From: JACKBC01 sp041391125
GTDB lineage: Bacteria > Chloroflexota > Anaerolineae > Caldilineales > Caldilineaceae
Length of the DNA: 64,000 nt
Direction: 5' to 3'
Assembly (NCBI GenBank): GCA_041391125.1
Contig: JAWKON010000041.1
Span: 15,216-79,215, forward strand
Both the position numbers and the translations under genes were made by a program. Positions within the stretch are counted from its first letter, which is position 1, and every line of letters starts with the position of its first letter. Under the pieces are notes generated by a model. It saw only the letters and a program-made list of their open reading frames with translations. It was not told the DNA's origin and searched no databases. This document shows positions 1 through 9,521 of this stretch, piece by piece.

Positions 1-83
1 CGGTGGTTTCTGCGGAAGGCGTAGCCAGGGCGGCGGCGCTGGTTTGCGTGGCGGCCGCAACCCCGCCATCGGCCGCGCTGGCG

Positions 84-206
84 TCAGCTCCCGCCCAGCG
101 CCGAAAGGGTGGAATAGGCCAATGCCACGCCTATGCCAAACACTAGGAAGAAGATAACCAGCGCCGGCCACAGCCAGCGCCCCCAGACCACGCTGGGCGT
201 CTTCGG
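84..206 (-). other. In-frame continuation of the Mrr-like gene: transmembrane segment after a premature TGA
   Basis: Directly after the TGA at 207-209 the same frame stays open for about 40 codons and encodes a classic membrane helix (WLWPALVIFFLVFGIGVALA), then stops at TGA 84-86. Shifting frame near 85-95 reopens an Ala/Thr/Ser-rich stretch to the window edge (reads as ADASAADGGVAAATQTSAAA). The original gene therefore probably continued past position 1, and carries one nonsense change and one frameshift here, or two consensus errors. Confidence 0.55.
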
Positions 207-728
207 TCAAGACGGCCGCGGCTTGGCGGTTTGGCTGCGGATGCGCGATTGCGGGTGGTGGGCGGCTGGCTGCGCGCGCCCTTGTGCCGGTCGCATTTGC
301 TCTGCCGACATGATCCAGTTGACCAGCGAAAAGCCATCCACAAGCTGGATGGGCTTGCCAAAGGCCCATTCGCGCGCCTGCTGGGTGATCATGCCGGTGG
401 TGACCAGATAGGCCTCGGCGGCGCGGTTGTGCATCATGGCGCCGTAGAGGTCGCGCACGGTGGGCTGGCCCACGCTGCCGTCGTAGCGCTTGCATTGCAC
501 CACCGCCGTGCGGTCGCCCCGGCGCAGCAGCACATCCACGCCCTCATCGCCCGACGCGCCCACGGCTTGCGCGGCAAAGCCGCGCCGCTCAAACAGGAGC
601 GCGGTCAGGTGCTCAAAAACGATAGGATCCAGCGCCCGTAGATGGGTCAGCGCCTGTTCCTTATCCATCCTTTGCAGCCGCTCCAATGCGTGGGCGGCTT
701 CTGTCCGTAAATCGTCGTTCTCGATCAT
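207..728 (-). CDS. Mrr-like restriction endonuclease domain protein, C-terminus interrupted
   Basis: A 173-residue protein with the Mrr_cat nuclease fold. The N-terminal third is helical; the catalytic core follows with FEHLTALLFERRGF at about 38-51, GDEGVD with D65, and VVQCKRYDG with Q78 and K80, matching the D-QxK version of PD-(D/E)xK. Mrr-type proteins cleave modified or foreign DNA. The tail (about residue 125 on) is a basic, Pro/Ala/Arg-rich linker that stops at a TGA (207-209). Reading on in the same frame gives a membrane helix, so the protein was probably longer and membrane-anchored. The nuclease domain looks complete. Family assignment is fairly sure; a defence role is inferred. 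Confidence 0.8.
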   Translation of the reverse strand: MIENDDLRTEAAHALERLQRMDKEQALTHLRALDPIVFEHLTALLFERRGFAAQAVGASGDEGVDVLLRRGDRTAVVQCKRYDGSVGQPTVRDLYGAMMHNRAAEAYLVTTGMITQQAREWAFGKPIQLVDGFSLVNWIMSAEQMRPAQGRAQPAAHHPQSRIRSQTAKPRPS

Positions 729-745
729 AAGATAAGAAGAAAAGG

Positions 746-999
746 GATCAACAGATTGCGCGGATTTTAAAGATTAAAAAATCGTTACTATTCAGACTTT
801 TCAGGGGTACAATCCTAAAGTGACGTGCAATCGGAGTTTAAACTATGATGTATATGATTAGCTGATGGGCTATGATTTTCGTATGGTGGGAAAATAACTT
901 CCAAAGGGAATCATAGCACTCATATAATCCAACAAATCATAGTGCAGACAAGGCTGAATAGTAACCAAGAATATTTAAAATCTGTGAAATCTGTTGATC
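746..999. repeat. AT-rich intergenic segment bounded by 30-bp imperfect inverted repeats
   Basis: Left arm 746-775 begins GATCAACAGATT; right arm 970-999 ends AATCTGTTGATC. The arms match at about 26 of 30 positions and enclose about 190 bp of AT-rich sequence with no credible gene. The right arm abuts the stop codon of the phosphodiesterase at 1000. The same terminal word starts the inverted repeat at 47885-48020, so this may be a small non-autonomous element or a spread hairpin. Confidence 0.6.
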
Positions 1000-2247
1000 T
1001 CATAACTCATATAAACAAAGCGGTATTTCCATTTCGGCGCGGGTGAGGCCGCCGTGATGGCCGTAAAAATCTTGTTCGAAGCGGTCCTTTTCATACCACC
1101 AGACTGACTCACCGGCATAGGGCAGGATGACCAGGGCGCCCGCGCGCGCCGCCAGATTGGGCGAGAAGGGCGGCGGTCCAAAATAGCCCTCCTCCAGCAT
1201 CTGCGCCACGCGCCAAACTTCGGCTTTGCCCTCCAGCCGTGCGGATAGAAATGCCTGGGCTTCCTCCAGCAGATCGTCGTGAATATAGAGAAAAAAGTCG
1301 CGCGCCGAGCCCGATGGGGCCAGAATTTTGCCTTGGCGGTTGGTTTTCATAAAGCGCTCAAAGCCGCGGAAAGCCGGGTCCAAATTCAGATAGACCGTGG
1401 TTTGCGGATCCACCTCCACTTGACCGTGGTCGGCGGTGATGACCAGCAGCGTATCGGCCAGTTTGCCCTCCAATTTGGCCACCAAAAAGCGCTCCAGCGC
1501 AGTCAGCATGGCCTCGTTCTGCGCCTCCACCTGGGGCGACTGCGGGCCATATTCGTGGCAGATCGAGTCCATGTCGCCATAATAGAGAAAGAAGTAGGCG
1601 GGGCCCGGCTGCCGTTCCACCAGCAGCCGCATGTTGACCAGCGTCTCGGGCAGCGTGCTGTATGGCATCACTTTGGCGCCGCGAAACAGATAGTCTGAAT
1701 AGGTGGAGGGCGTGTAGCCTTTGGATTGAAATACAAAGGAATGGACGCCCTGCTGCTGGAGTTGGTTGTAAAACGTCTGCGCCGGATAAAGTTCGTCAGG
1801 CCGGATGCCGCTATCGGCCAGCGTGTCGCGGCGCTTGGAGCCAGCAAAGGAGAAGAGCAGCGGCGCGATCATGTCATCCAGCTTGGGCTCGTAATATTGC
1901 CACTCAAAAACGCCGCTTTGGCCCACCGGCAGCCCGCTATGGATGGCGGTGGCGTGGGCCGCCGTGGTCGAGGGAAATTGGGAGGTGAGTTTCGTCACCT
2001 TTCCCTGCTGCTCCATTCTTTGCAGCAGCGGATGGCTGTCGGCAAATTGCTCGAAAAAGCGCCAGCCAAAGGCATCAAAAAGCAGAAGATCACCTTTTCA
2101 TAGCGCCGGTCAAAGCGCCCCAACAACTCGCGGGATAGGCCGGGCGCCGCGGCCTGTCAGCCAATACAGAACGGCCTGCGGCAGTTCGGCGAAACAGCGA
2201 CCGCCCCAGCCAGGGCGGATAAAGTCGGGATGGAAATAGCGCGTCAT
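1000..2247 (-). CDS. Alkaline-phosphatase-superfamily phosphodiesterase/nucleotide pyrophosphatase, two frameshifts
   Basis: The open part (1000-2016) holds the type I phosphodiesterase fold: metal site plus Thr nucleophile in FPSTTAAH, then YYGDMDSICHEYGP and the C-terminal ITADHGQVEVDP metal ligands. Upstream, two other frames supply the missing N-terminus: MTRYFHPDFIRPGWGG from ATG 2245-2247, GLSRELLGRFDRRYEKVI, then LLFDAFGWRFFEQFADS with the first metal-binding Asp. Joining them needs single-base shifts near 2150 and 2088. The family hydrolyses nucleotide or phosphodiester bonds; the substrate cannot be told. Motifs are otherwise intact, so sequence error is as likely as inactivation. 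No signal peptide is seen. Confidence 0.75.
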
Positions 2248-2314
2248 GGGAGTATGATACTATAAATATTGGGGGGCAACCAATGAAAGGGGCGGTTGCA
2301 AAAAGGGTTAAATT

Positions 2315-2385
2315 GCGGGTGCCTGGTGGCGAGTGCCACAATACTCGCCACCCGCTACCCGCCACCCGCTACCCGCCACCCGCTT
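2315..2385. repeat. Low-complexity hairpin built from a CGCCACCCGCTAC word repeat
   Basis: Left arm 2315-2334 and right arm from 2343 form a stem of about 20 bp with a loop of about 8 nt; the right side continues as three tandem copies of a 14-nt word. It sits in the 560-bp gap 2248-2809, which otherwise holds the hairpin repeat at 2593-2680 and no supported gene. Confidence 0.6.
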
Positions 2386-2592
2386 AAACTAGCGCCCTGC
2401 GCCGCACAAAGCGGAAATTTTGAGAGTCTTAGGTCATTCTTTATGTCAAAAATCTGTAAGGAAAGAGATATACAATTGGGCTATGACTTATGTGATAATG
2501 GTACTACTTCTATACTCTGCGCTGCATCAAAACCGGTGTTTATTTGTCTGCAATAAGGTTATGGAAAACTCCGTTTTGACCTTAAGCGCAAT

Positions 2593-2680
2593 ATCAGTAG
2601 ATCGCAATGACACGAGATAGGGCCGGATTCACCAATCGAGACCAGCGCCTGCATCGCCAACACGGTTGCGGCGTACTGAG
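2593..2680. repeat. 88-bp hairpin repeat, family A copy 1
   Basis: This 88-bp block matches 53746-53833 base for base without gaps at about 69 of 88 positions, and most differences are transitions. Both copies begin ATCAGTAGATCGCAA and end in its imperfect complement, giving a terminal stem of about 16 bp. No ORF is conserved. It could be a small structured RNA, a REP-like element or a miniature transposon. Confidence 0.65.
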
Positions 2681-2809
2681 TATAGAAAACCTGCCCGAAT
2701 CGTTTAACTTAGCATTGCTGTTTTACAGCCATTGCTGAACAGCCGAGCTTGCATTGAGGTTTTCCATCGTAGGCTGGACATTTGCTGATCACAAAATGGA
2801 TCAAACCTT

Positions 2810-5623
2810 ATGGAAAGCCTTATGCGAAGACCAACCTCCAAATCCCCGCGCGCTTTGCGCATGGCGCTATGCCTCAGCTTCTTTTGTTTGACCGGGCTGC
2901 TGTTTGCCCAAGCCGCATTGGCGGAAACTCCCCACGCCGCCGCATCCGCCCCGCCTGCCCAAGGCAGCGATCTTTGCGTGGCCACGCCCAACGACGGCGC
3001 CACCGAATTTAGCGCCTTGGACGCCAGCCCCATTCAGCAGGCCATCGACGCATTAGATCCGTTGAGCGACACCGTGCGCGTCGGCGGAACCTGTGTGGGC
3101 GTCTTCCTGCGCAACGGCATGACCCAAACCGTTTACATCAGCCGCTCGCTGCAGCTCATCGGCGGCTACATTCCGGCGGCGCCGGTGGGTCCACTGAGCG
3201 CCGATACGATTATTGATGCGGATTGCCGCGGCCGCGGCGTTGTCATCAATGGGCCGATTGCGGTGACGCTGGAGAATCTCAACATTACCTGCGGCGACGC
3301 CACCGGTCTGAACGGGCCGATTGCCGACGATACGGGCAATGGCGGCGGCCTGCTGATCAATGGCGCCAGCGTAAATCTGCTCAACACGCAAATTTACGGC
3401 AACTTTGCCGACAAAGGCGGCGGCGTCTTCATTGGCAGCACGCTGACGCTGGGCGCGGGTTCCAGCATCCACAACAACGCGGCGGCTATGGACGGTGGCG
3501 GCGTCTTTGTCAATTCGACCGCGACCACCAGCGCTTTGGTATTGGATGGTGGCGAAATCAGCCACAATAGCGCCGACCGCGACGGCGGCGGCGCCTATAT
3601 TGACGATCCCGCCGCCGAGTATACCCAAAACGGCGGCGTCATCGGCTATAACGACGCCGGCCGCGATGGCGGCGGCCTCTACATCAATGCGGGCCAGGCC
3701 ACGCTGCTGGGCGGTCAAGTGATTTCAAACACGGTCTACTATTTTGAGGGCGGCGGCATCTATTTGGCCACCATTACGGGCTCGCTCTTCATCAGCAACA
3801 CGCAGATTCTTTACAACAGGGCGCTGGACAATGATGGCGGCGGCATCACCACCAATGGCGGCCTAACCATGATCAATAGCGAGGTGGCCTATAATTACGC
3901 CTATGACGATGGTGGCGGTATTGACAATGATGTGGAAGGGCTGACGCTGATTGTCGACAGCTTTATCCACGACAACGTGGGCGTCATCAATGGCGGCGGC
4001 ATCGATTCGGACGCGCCGCTGGAGGTCCGCAATACGCGCTTCCTAAACAACGCCACCACGTACAACAACCCGCCCACCTTCATATCGGATGGCGGCGCCG
4101 GCATCCACTCCAGCGCGCCGATCACGGTGATTGGCAGCCACTTTGAGAACAATTCCACGGCTGGGCGCGGGGGCGGTCTATACTTGACCGGCGGGTTGAC
4201 CACCACCGCGCTCATCAGCAACACCTACATTCTGAGCAATACGGCGGTGGGCGATGGCGGCGGTGTGCGCTCTTTTAGTGATCTGGCCGTCGTCAACAGC
4301 ACGATTGCTAACAATATTTCCCAGGAAGATGGCGGCGGCATCGATGATGACTATGGCCGGCTGCTGGTGCGCAATAGCCTGTTGCAGAACAACGCGACTG
4401 CCGAAGATGGCGGCGGCATTGAAGTCAACGGCGTGCTAACGGTTGAGGGCAGCACCATTTTGTCCAATACGGCGGGCTTTACCGGCGGGGGCATCTGGGT
4501 GGAAAAGACGACAGCGATTAGAAATTCCACGATTATTAGCAATGCGGCGGGCCTGGCCGGCGGCGGCTTCACCAATGCCCGCGGCGTGGCCACGATTGAC
4601 AACAGCATCATCGCCCAAAACAAAACGCCCCATGCGGGCGGCGGTCTGCTCAATTCCGAAGGCGGCCAGTTGACCATGCGCAACAGCCAGGTGCGCGACA
4701 ACCGGGCGGTCGATGGCGGTGGGGTCGCCAATTTGGATGGCGCGCTGTTAATCGAGAGCAGCGAGATCAGCAGCAACCAGGCCAACAACGGCGGCGCCGT
4801 CTTCAATTCCTCTGCGGCCAGCATCCTCTCTATCATCAATTCGACGATCAGCGCCAATACGGGTTTGAACAAGGCTGGCGGCATCCGCAACAGCGGCTAT
4901 GCCGGGATTGGCCGCTTCTATATTTTTGGCCAAGGCGGTGTGATCAATCTGCTGCACGTTACCCTCAACGACAACGGCGCGGCCAGCCTGCTGGACAGCA
5001 GCATTGGCAATGATTCGGGTGTTGTGAACGTGAAGAATTCGGTACTGAAGGCGACGGTTGGTCTCAACTGTTTTAATGCCGGCGCCCTCAATTCGCAGGG
5101 CGGCAATGTTTATAGTGATGGCTCCTGCGGCGTTGCCAATCCGGCTGACCTGGCCAACACCGACCCCGATTTGGGACCATTGGCCAATAACGGCGGCCCT
5201 CTCTTGCCCGAGGGCAGCGCCACCCACACCCACGCCCTTCTGCTCACCAGCCCGGCCCGCGACTTTGTCCACTGTGAATTGGCGACCGATCAGCGCGGCA
5301 CACCGCGCCCCAGCCCCTTTACCAGCTTGTGCGACAGCGGGGCTTATGAATTGCAAAATGTGCATGTGGATGTAGGTATCCAAAAGACAGTCACCCCCAC
5401 GACGGCGAAACCAGGGCAGCCGGTCACCTATACCATCACTCTGCGCAAGCTGGGCGACATCGCCAACTGCGTGGTGATCACAGACGCTATCCCGGCTGAA
5501 ATTGTGGTGAGCAGCGTCAGCAACAGCGGGGTGAATTTTGTAGAGACGAGTACAGCGCCGTACCGCTGGCATGTTGATCAACTGGTTGAGCCGCCGTTGG
5601 CTCCATCATCGTGGCCGGTATAG
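2810..5623 (+). CDS. Secreted right-handed beta-helix protein with choice-of-anchor-Q and DUF11-type domains (N-terminal part of a broken giant)
   Basis: Starts with a signal peptide: basic RRPTSKSPRALR, a hydrophobic stretch, and cleavage near ALA-ET at about residue 38. Residues about 90-800 repeat GGG-[IV]-type rungs with NNSTAGRGGG- and SNTAVGDGGG-like motifs, as in Pmp/pectate-lyase-like beta-helices. A polymorphic-anchor region follows (DQRGTPRPSPFTSLCDSGAYEL), then the start of a DUF11 beta-sandwich (KTVTPTTAKPGQPVTYTITL). It should be exported and surface exposed, for adhesion or glycan binding. The stop at 5621-5623 is a frameshift artefact or mutation: another frame continues the DUF11 domain (GSIIVAGIV) straight into the following region. 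Confidence 0.8.
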   Translation: MESLMRRPTSKSPRALRMALCLSFFCLTGLLFAQAALAETPHAAASAPPAQGSDLCVATPNDGATEFSALDASPIQQAIDALDPLSDTVRVGGTCVGVFLRNGMTQTVYISRSLQLIGGYIPAAPVGPLSADTIIDADCRGRGVVINGPIAVTLENLNITCGDATGLNGPIADDTGNGGGLLINGASVNLLNTQIYGNFADKGGGVFIGSTLTLGAGSSIHNNAAAMDGGGVFVNSTATTSALVLDGGEISHNSADRDGGGAYIDDPAAEYTQNGGVIGYNDAGRDGGGLYINAGQATLLGGQVISNTVYYFEGGGIYLATITGSLFISNTQILYNRALDNDGGGITTNGGLTMINSEVAYNYAYDDGGGIDNDVEGLTLIVDSFIHDNVGVINGGGIDSDAPLEVRNTRFLNNATTYNNPPTFISDGGAGIHSSAPITVIGSHFENNSTAGRGGGLYLTGGLTTTALISNTYILSNTAVGDGGGVRSFSDLAVVNSTIANNISQEDGGGIDDDYGRLLVRNSLLQNNATAEDGGGIEVNGVLTVEGSTILSNTAGFTGGGIWVEKTTAIRNSTIISNAAGLAGGGFTNARGVATIDNSIIAQNKTPHAGGGLLNSEGGQLTMRNSQVRDNRAVDGGGVANLDGALLIESSEISSNQANNGGAVFNSSAASILSIINSTISANTGLNKAGGIRNSGYAGIGRFYIFGQGGVINLLHVTLNDNGAASLLDSSIGNDSGVVNVKNSVLKATVGLNCFNAGALNSQGGNVYSDGSCGVANPADLANTDPDLGPLANNGGPLLPEGSATHTHALLLTSPARDFVHCELATDQRGTPRPSPFTSLCDSGAYELQNVHVDVGIQKTVTPTTAKPGQPVTYTITLRKLGDIANCVVITDAIPAEIVVSSVSNSGVNFVETSTAPYRWHVDQLVEPPLAPSSWPV

Positions 5624-7483
5624 TCAGCCCCGGATGTAAACGCCGCCGCCACGGTGCTCAACACGGCGACCGTCGCCGCCAGCGGTGACTTTACGCCAAC
5701 CAACAACAGCGCCGTAGCTAGCCTGAGCATCGCGCCGCCGCACATTCACTTTGACCACAATGCCTACAGCGTCAGGAGAGCGGTGTGGTCACGTGCCGTG
5801 GTGCTCGATGCCGCCAACCCCTATCACGCGGTGACGATTAATTACGCCATTACCAACGGTACGGCAACGGCCGGCAATGATTACACGAATAATGCGGGCA
5901 GCCTCACCATTCCGGCCGGCGCGCTTTCCGCCACCATAACCAACCGCAAATTACGAACGATGCGGTGGTCAACGCAGGACGAGACCTTTACCGTGGCGCT
6001 CAGCCAGCCGCACGGGGGCGGTGTTGGATGCGCCCTGCAGCCACGGTCACGATAGTGGTACGATGAGCGCAACTACCTGGAGCATCAATGATGTGGCCCC
6101 AGTTGGGCGACAGCGGCTTTACCAACTTCGCCTTGACGGTGACGCTGGACAAAGCCGTAGATACTGGCTTTACCTTGACGGCGGCCACCAGCAACGGCAC
6201 GGCCAGCGGTGGTCACGATTATACGGCGACCAACGTGCTGCTGGGCTTTGCCGGCGCGGCGGGCGAAACGCAGACCGTCTTAGTCCCGGTCCGCGGCGAT
6301 CTGATTGGCGAACTGGATGAAACATTTAACGTGACGCTGAGCAACTTGGCCAGCAGCGGGCGCAACGTCACCCTGGCGATGCTGTCGGTGTGGGGACCAT
6401 TCAGAACGATGACGGCCCCGGCATCATTGTGCAGCCCACCACGCTGGCGAGTGAGCGAACCGGACACAACCGCGGTCTTCGTGCTGACGCTGACCAGCCA
6501 ACCCACCGCCGACGTCGCCGTCAGCCTGGCCGCTTCTGACGCCAGCGAAAGATGCAGCGTACCGGCCAGCGCCACGCTGGATGTGAACCGCTGGCAAACC
6601 GGCGTCACCGTCACCGTGACTGCCGTGGATGATGATATTGTGGATGGTGATCAGCTCTGTACCATTGAATTGACGGCAACCAGCAGCGACCCCATCTATG
6701 ATGGCATTCTCATCGAGCGTAGCTGTGATCTGGCCGATGACGATACGCCGCCGCCCAATGGGCCGCCGGTCATTGCCGACCAAAGCTTCAGCATCGATGA
6801 GAATAGCCCGCTTGGCACGGTGGTCGGCATGGTGGCCGCCAGCGACCCCGATCACAGGGCAGACGCTGACATACAATATCACGGCCATCACGCCGCAGCC
6901 GTTCGCCGCGCTGGTGCGGATGCATCTGCTGACGGCGCGCTTGCGGCAGTTCCTTTGTGATTGGCGCCACCACCGTACCCAACTGATGCTCACCGGACAG
7001 TCGCCAAGGTGAGGAGATTCCTGGTATCTGCTGACGGTGGAAGTAGCGGAACAGCGGCACGCGCCAGAGCGTTGCGCCAAACGGCGACCGTCACCGTTGT
7101 GATCCGCAACGTCAATGAGCCGCCCGTGGTGGTCCACCCGGTGCCGTCACAGCAAGTGCTGGTAAACGATGCGGCCGGCTTTGCCATGACCTCCAATACC
7201 TTTGCCGACCCCGATCTGAACGACGTGCTGAGCTATAGCGCCACGCTGGTCGATGGTTCACCCCTGCCCGCCTGGCTGGCCTTTGATCCCACCACCGGCC
7301 TCTTTGGCGGCACGCCTTCCACGGCGCAAACATTGACCATCCGCATTACGGCCACCGATCTGGGTGGTTTGCAAGCCAGCACCGATTTTGTCCTCACCGT
7401 CACCGGCATACCGACCAGCCTTGAGGAAAGTGACGAACCGGTGTTCAAGGCGCAGATTTTCTTGCCGAATTATGGAACGGTGA
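5624..7483 (+). pseudogene. Displaced C-terminal half of the surface protein: Calx-beta and cadherin/Ig-like repeats, multiple frameshifts
   Basis: Separate frames carry pieces of one protein. 5654-6055 gives a Calx-beta repeat (TINYAITNGTATAGNDY, then DETFTVAL). 6088-6960 gives two more (TLTAATSNGTASGGHDY, DETFNVTLS). Near 6780 there is a cadherin-like domain (QSFSIDENSPLGTVVG), and 6961 onward has a putative-Ig/cadherin repeat (LPAWLAFDPTTGLFGGTP). Breaks lie near 5600, 5632, 5940, 5985, 6040, 6390, 6860 and 7010. The protein probably ended at the double stop TGA-TAA at 7481-7486 after IFLP-x-IMER, a hydrophobic LP plus C-terminal Arg ending that resembles those of secreted Chloroflexota proteins. 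The open frame past 7486 runs into repeats and is not believed. Confidence 0.65.
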
Positions 7484-7491
7484 TAAAAAAA

Positions 7492-7666
7492 TGCGTGTTA
7501 CGTATTGCGTGTTACCGGTTTGGGCACTTGCTTCGAAGCATTTCTGAACTGGTTCACGTAATCCGCAATACGCAACAAGGTATGGCCGTGTTGCGTGTAC
7601 TGGTTTGGGCACTTGCTTCAAAGCGACTTTCTGAACCGGTACACGTAACACGCAATACGCAACACG
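7492..7666. repeat. Two tandem hairpin units with conserved core and CACGCAATACGCAAC-type arms (family E)
   Basis: Units 7501-7576 and 7590-7665 each have a GCGTGTTACCGG-type left arm, a core reading ACTTGCTTCRAAGC, and a complementary right arm ending CGCAATACGCAAC. Related cores occur at 7811-7924 and 10637-10727. The region lies in the 450-bp gap 7484-7939 and has no believable gene. Confidence 0.65.
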
Positions 7667-7810
7667 TCCTCAAAAAACAAATAGACCCCCCTCACCCACT
7701 CCCATCAGCTCACACACCATTCCCCAAAATATCGATTATGCCCTCCGCATATTCTGTGATAATCTTGGGGTGATAGATACTTCATAAGCTCCCAAAACAG
7801 GAAGTTAATA

Positions 7811-7924
7811 TCGAGTATTGAGTATCGAGTATTTTGCGATCTGTACTTGAAACTTGCCTCGAAGCTACTTTCTATACAAATTAACCCAATACTCAATACT
7901 CACCACCACTCAATACTCACCACT
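7811..7924. repeat. Hairpin with the family E core but different arms (GAGTATTGAGTAT/ATACTCAATACTC)
   Basis: The core around 7848-7874 (CTTGCCTCGAAGCTACTTTCT-like) matches the core of the 7492-7666 and 10637-10727 units, but the arms use another short word, GAGTATT. The right arm ends just before the Shine-Dalgarno of the next gene, so the stem could affect its translation. Confidence 0.55.
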
Positions 7925-7939
7925 CCCAAGGAGGTCCCC

Positions 7940-9521
7940 ATGCTAATCGGTTACGTAAGCGATGAACGCTACGTGGCGCTGCCCGATACGCTGCTGGAGT
8001 TTGAGCGCGACGGGCAGTCGGTGGAGGCGCGCTCGCGCGCCACGGGCGCGGTCTATGCCGACCTGGCGCCCGGTCCCTACAAAGTGACGCTCTATCGAGC
8101 GGGCTATGGCCAGAAGAGCGTGCAGATGACGGTGGCGGAAGGGCAGCCGCACCACTTCCGGCTGCTGACCGATGGGCTGCTCAGCTACATGTGGCCCAAG
8201 TGGGTGCGCGCCGGCGAACGAGCCGAGTTTCGCGTCCACTCGGTGGAGGAATACCGGCTGACGCTTTGGCGCTACGGCCTGCAAAAGGAGTTCATCCGCC
8301 CCATTGGCTGGTATGATGAGCACGGTCCGCGCGCCACCATGCAGATTACGCCGGATGGCGATTACACGCAGAGCGGCGTGCAGTGGAACAAGTTCGGCTA
8401 CACCAGTCCGCATCATCTGCAATATGTGGAAGCGCCCCAACGCACCGGCCTTTATTATCTGCACGCCAGCACGCCCTCGGGCCGTTTTTTCGCCTGCCCG
8501 TGGATTGTGGCCCCGGCGCAGCCCAGCGCACCGCTGGCGGTTTTGGCCTCTAATATCACCTGGAACGCCTATAACAATTTTGGCGGGCGCTCCAACTACA
8601 TTAGCCCGATCAAACTGCCGCCGGTCCCCACAGTCAACGCCCGCATGGACCTCAAGCGCTACACCGATCCCAATAACGTAGACTATGACTCGGATACGTA
8701 CGACCCGCTCTCCTTTGACCGGCCCGAGCCCATCAACCACGTGCCCGAGCACGTGCAGGTGACCGACCCCATTGCCGGGCGCGCACCCAATCACATTGCG
8801 CCGGCCGAATGGCGCTTCCTGGCTTGGCTGGAGGCGAGGGTTTTGCCCACGATTTCTATGGCGAGACGCAGCTCATTCCGGCGTGCTCGACCTGGATGCG
8901 TACAAGGTGCTGGTGATCAGCACGCACCCCGAATATTGGTCGCGGCAAATGTACTTTACGCTCAAGGCGTGGGTGCACGAACGGGGCGGCAAGCTGCTCT
9001 ATCTGGGTGGCAACGGCATCAACGCTGAGGTCGAATTTGTGGATGGCCAGACCATGATTGTGCAGAACGCCAACGCCCACAAATGGCGCAACGACCCCAC
9101 CATCGAGAGCCGCTTCCACGCCCGCGTTGAATCGGAGGCCAATCTGCTGGGCGTGGTCTACGATGAGCGGGGCATTATGACCGCTGCGCCCTATCGCGTG
9201 GCGGATGATGCGCACTGGGTCTATGCCGGTACGCGCCTGAAAAATGGCGACATTTTCGGCCAAGCCAGCCTGCACGAACGGGTGCCCGGCGGCGCCTCTG
9301 GCCATGAAACTGACAAGATTTCCGCCTCGTCGCCAAAAAATGTGCGCCTGCTTGCCCAGGGGCTCAATGCTAACGGGGGCGGCGCGCAGATGGTCCATTA
9401 TGAAACGGACAGCGGCGGTCAGGTCTTTTCCGCAGGCTCGATCACCTGGGTCAGCTCGATTTTGGTTGATGACAAAGTTTCGCAAATTACAGCCAATGTA
9501 TTGGAGCGATTTCTCGCATGA
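7940..9521 (+). CDS. N,N-dimethylformamidase beta-subunit-like protein, one to two frameshifts
   Basis: Start chosen at ATG 7940 because AAGGAGG lies 6 nt upstream. The N-terminal domain is a small beta-sandwich (GYVSDERYVALPDTLLEF). The large C-terminal region matches the N,N-dimethylformamidase large-subunit-like family: LASNITWNAYNNFGGRSNYI, HDFYGETQ, DAYKVLVISTHPEYWSR and GGKLLYLGGNGIN, a glutamine-amidotransferase-like core. The frame changes between about 8840 and 8875. The stop overlaps the next start as ATGA, so it is translationally coupled to the enolase-superfamily gene. Family members are mostly uncharacterised; hydrolysis of an amide or carbohydrate derivative is plausible but unproven. 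Confidence 0.7.

Noticed and set aside
207..209. TGA as a selenocysteine codon in the Mrr-like gene
   Set aside because: It lies in a variable linker, not a catalytic site, and no SECIS-like stem is apparent directly after it.
2343..2385. Tandem CGCCACCCGCTAC words as a CRISPR-like array
   Set aside because: Units are adjacent without spacers and form the arm of a hairpin.
7484..7773. Extension of the surface protein to 7773
   Set aside because: The added part consists of translated hairpin repeats; a double stop in another frame fits the natural end.
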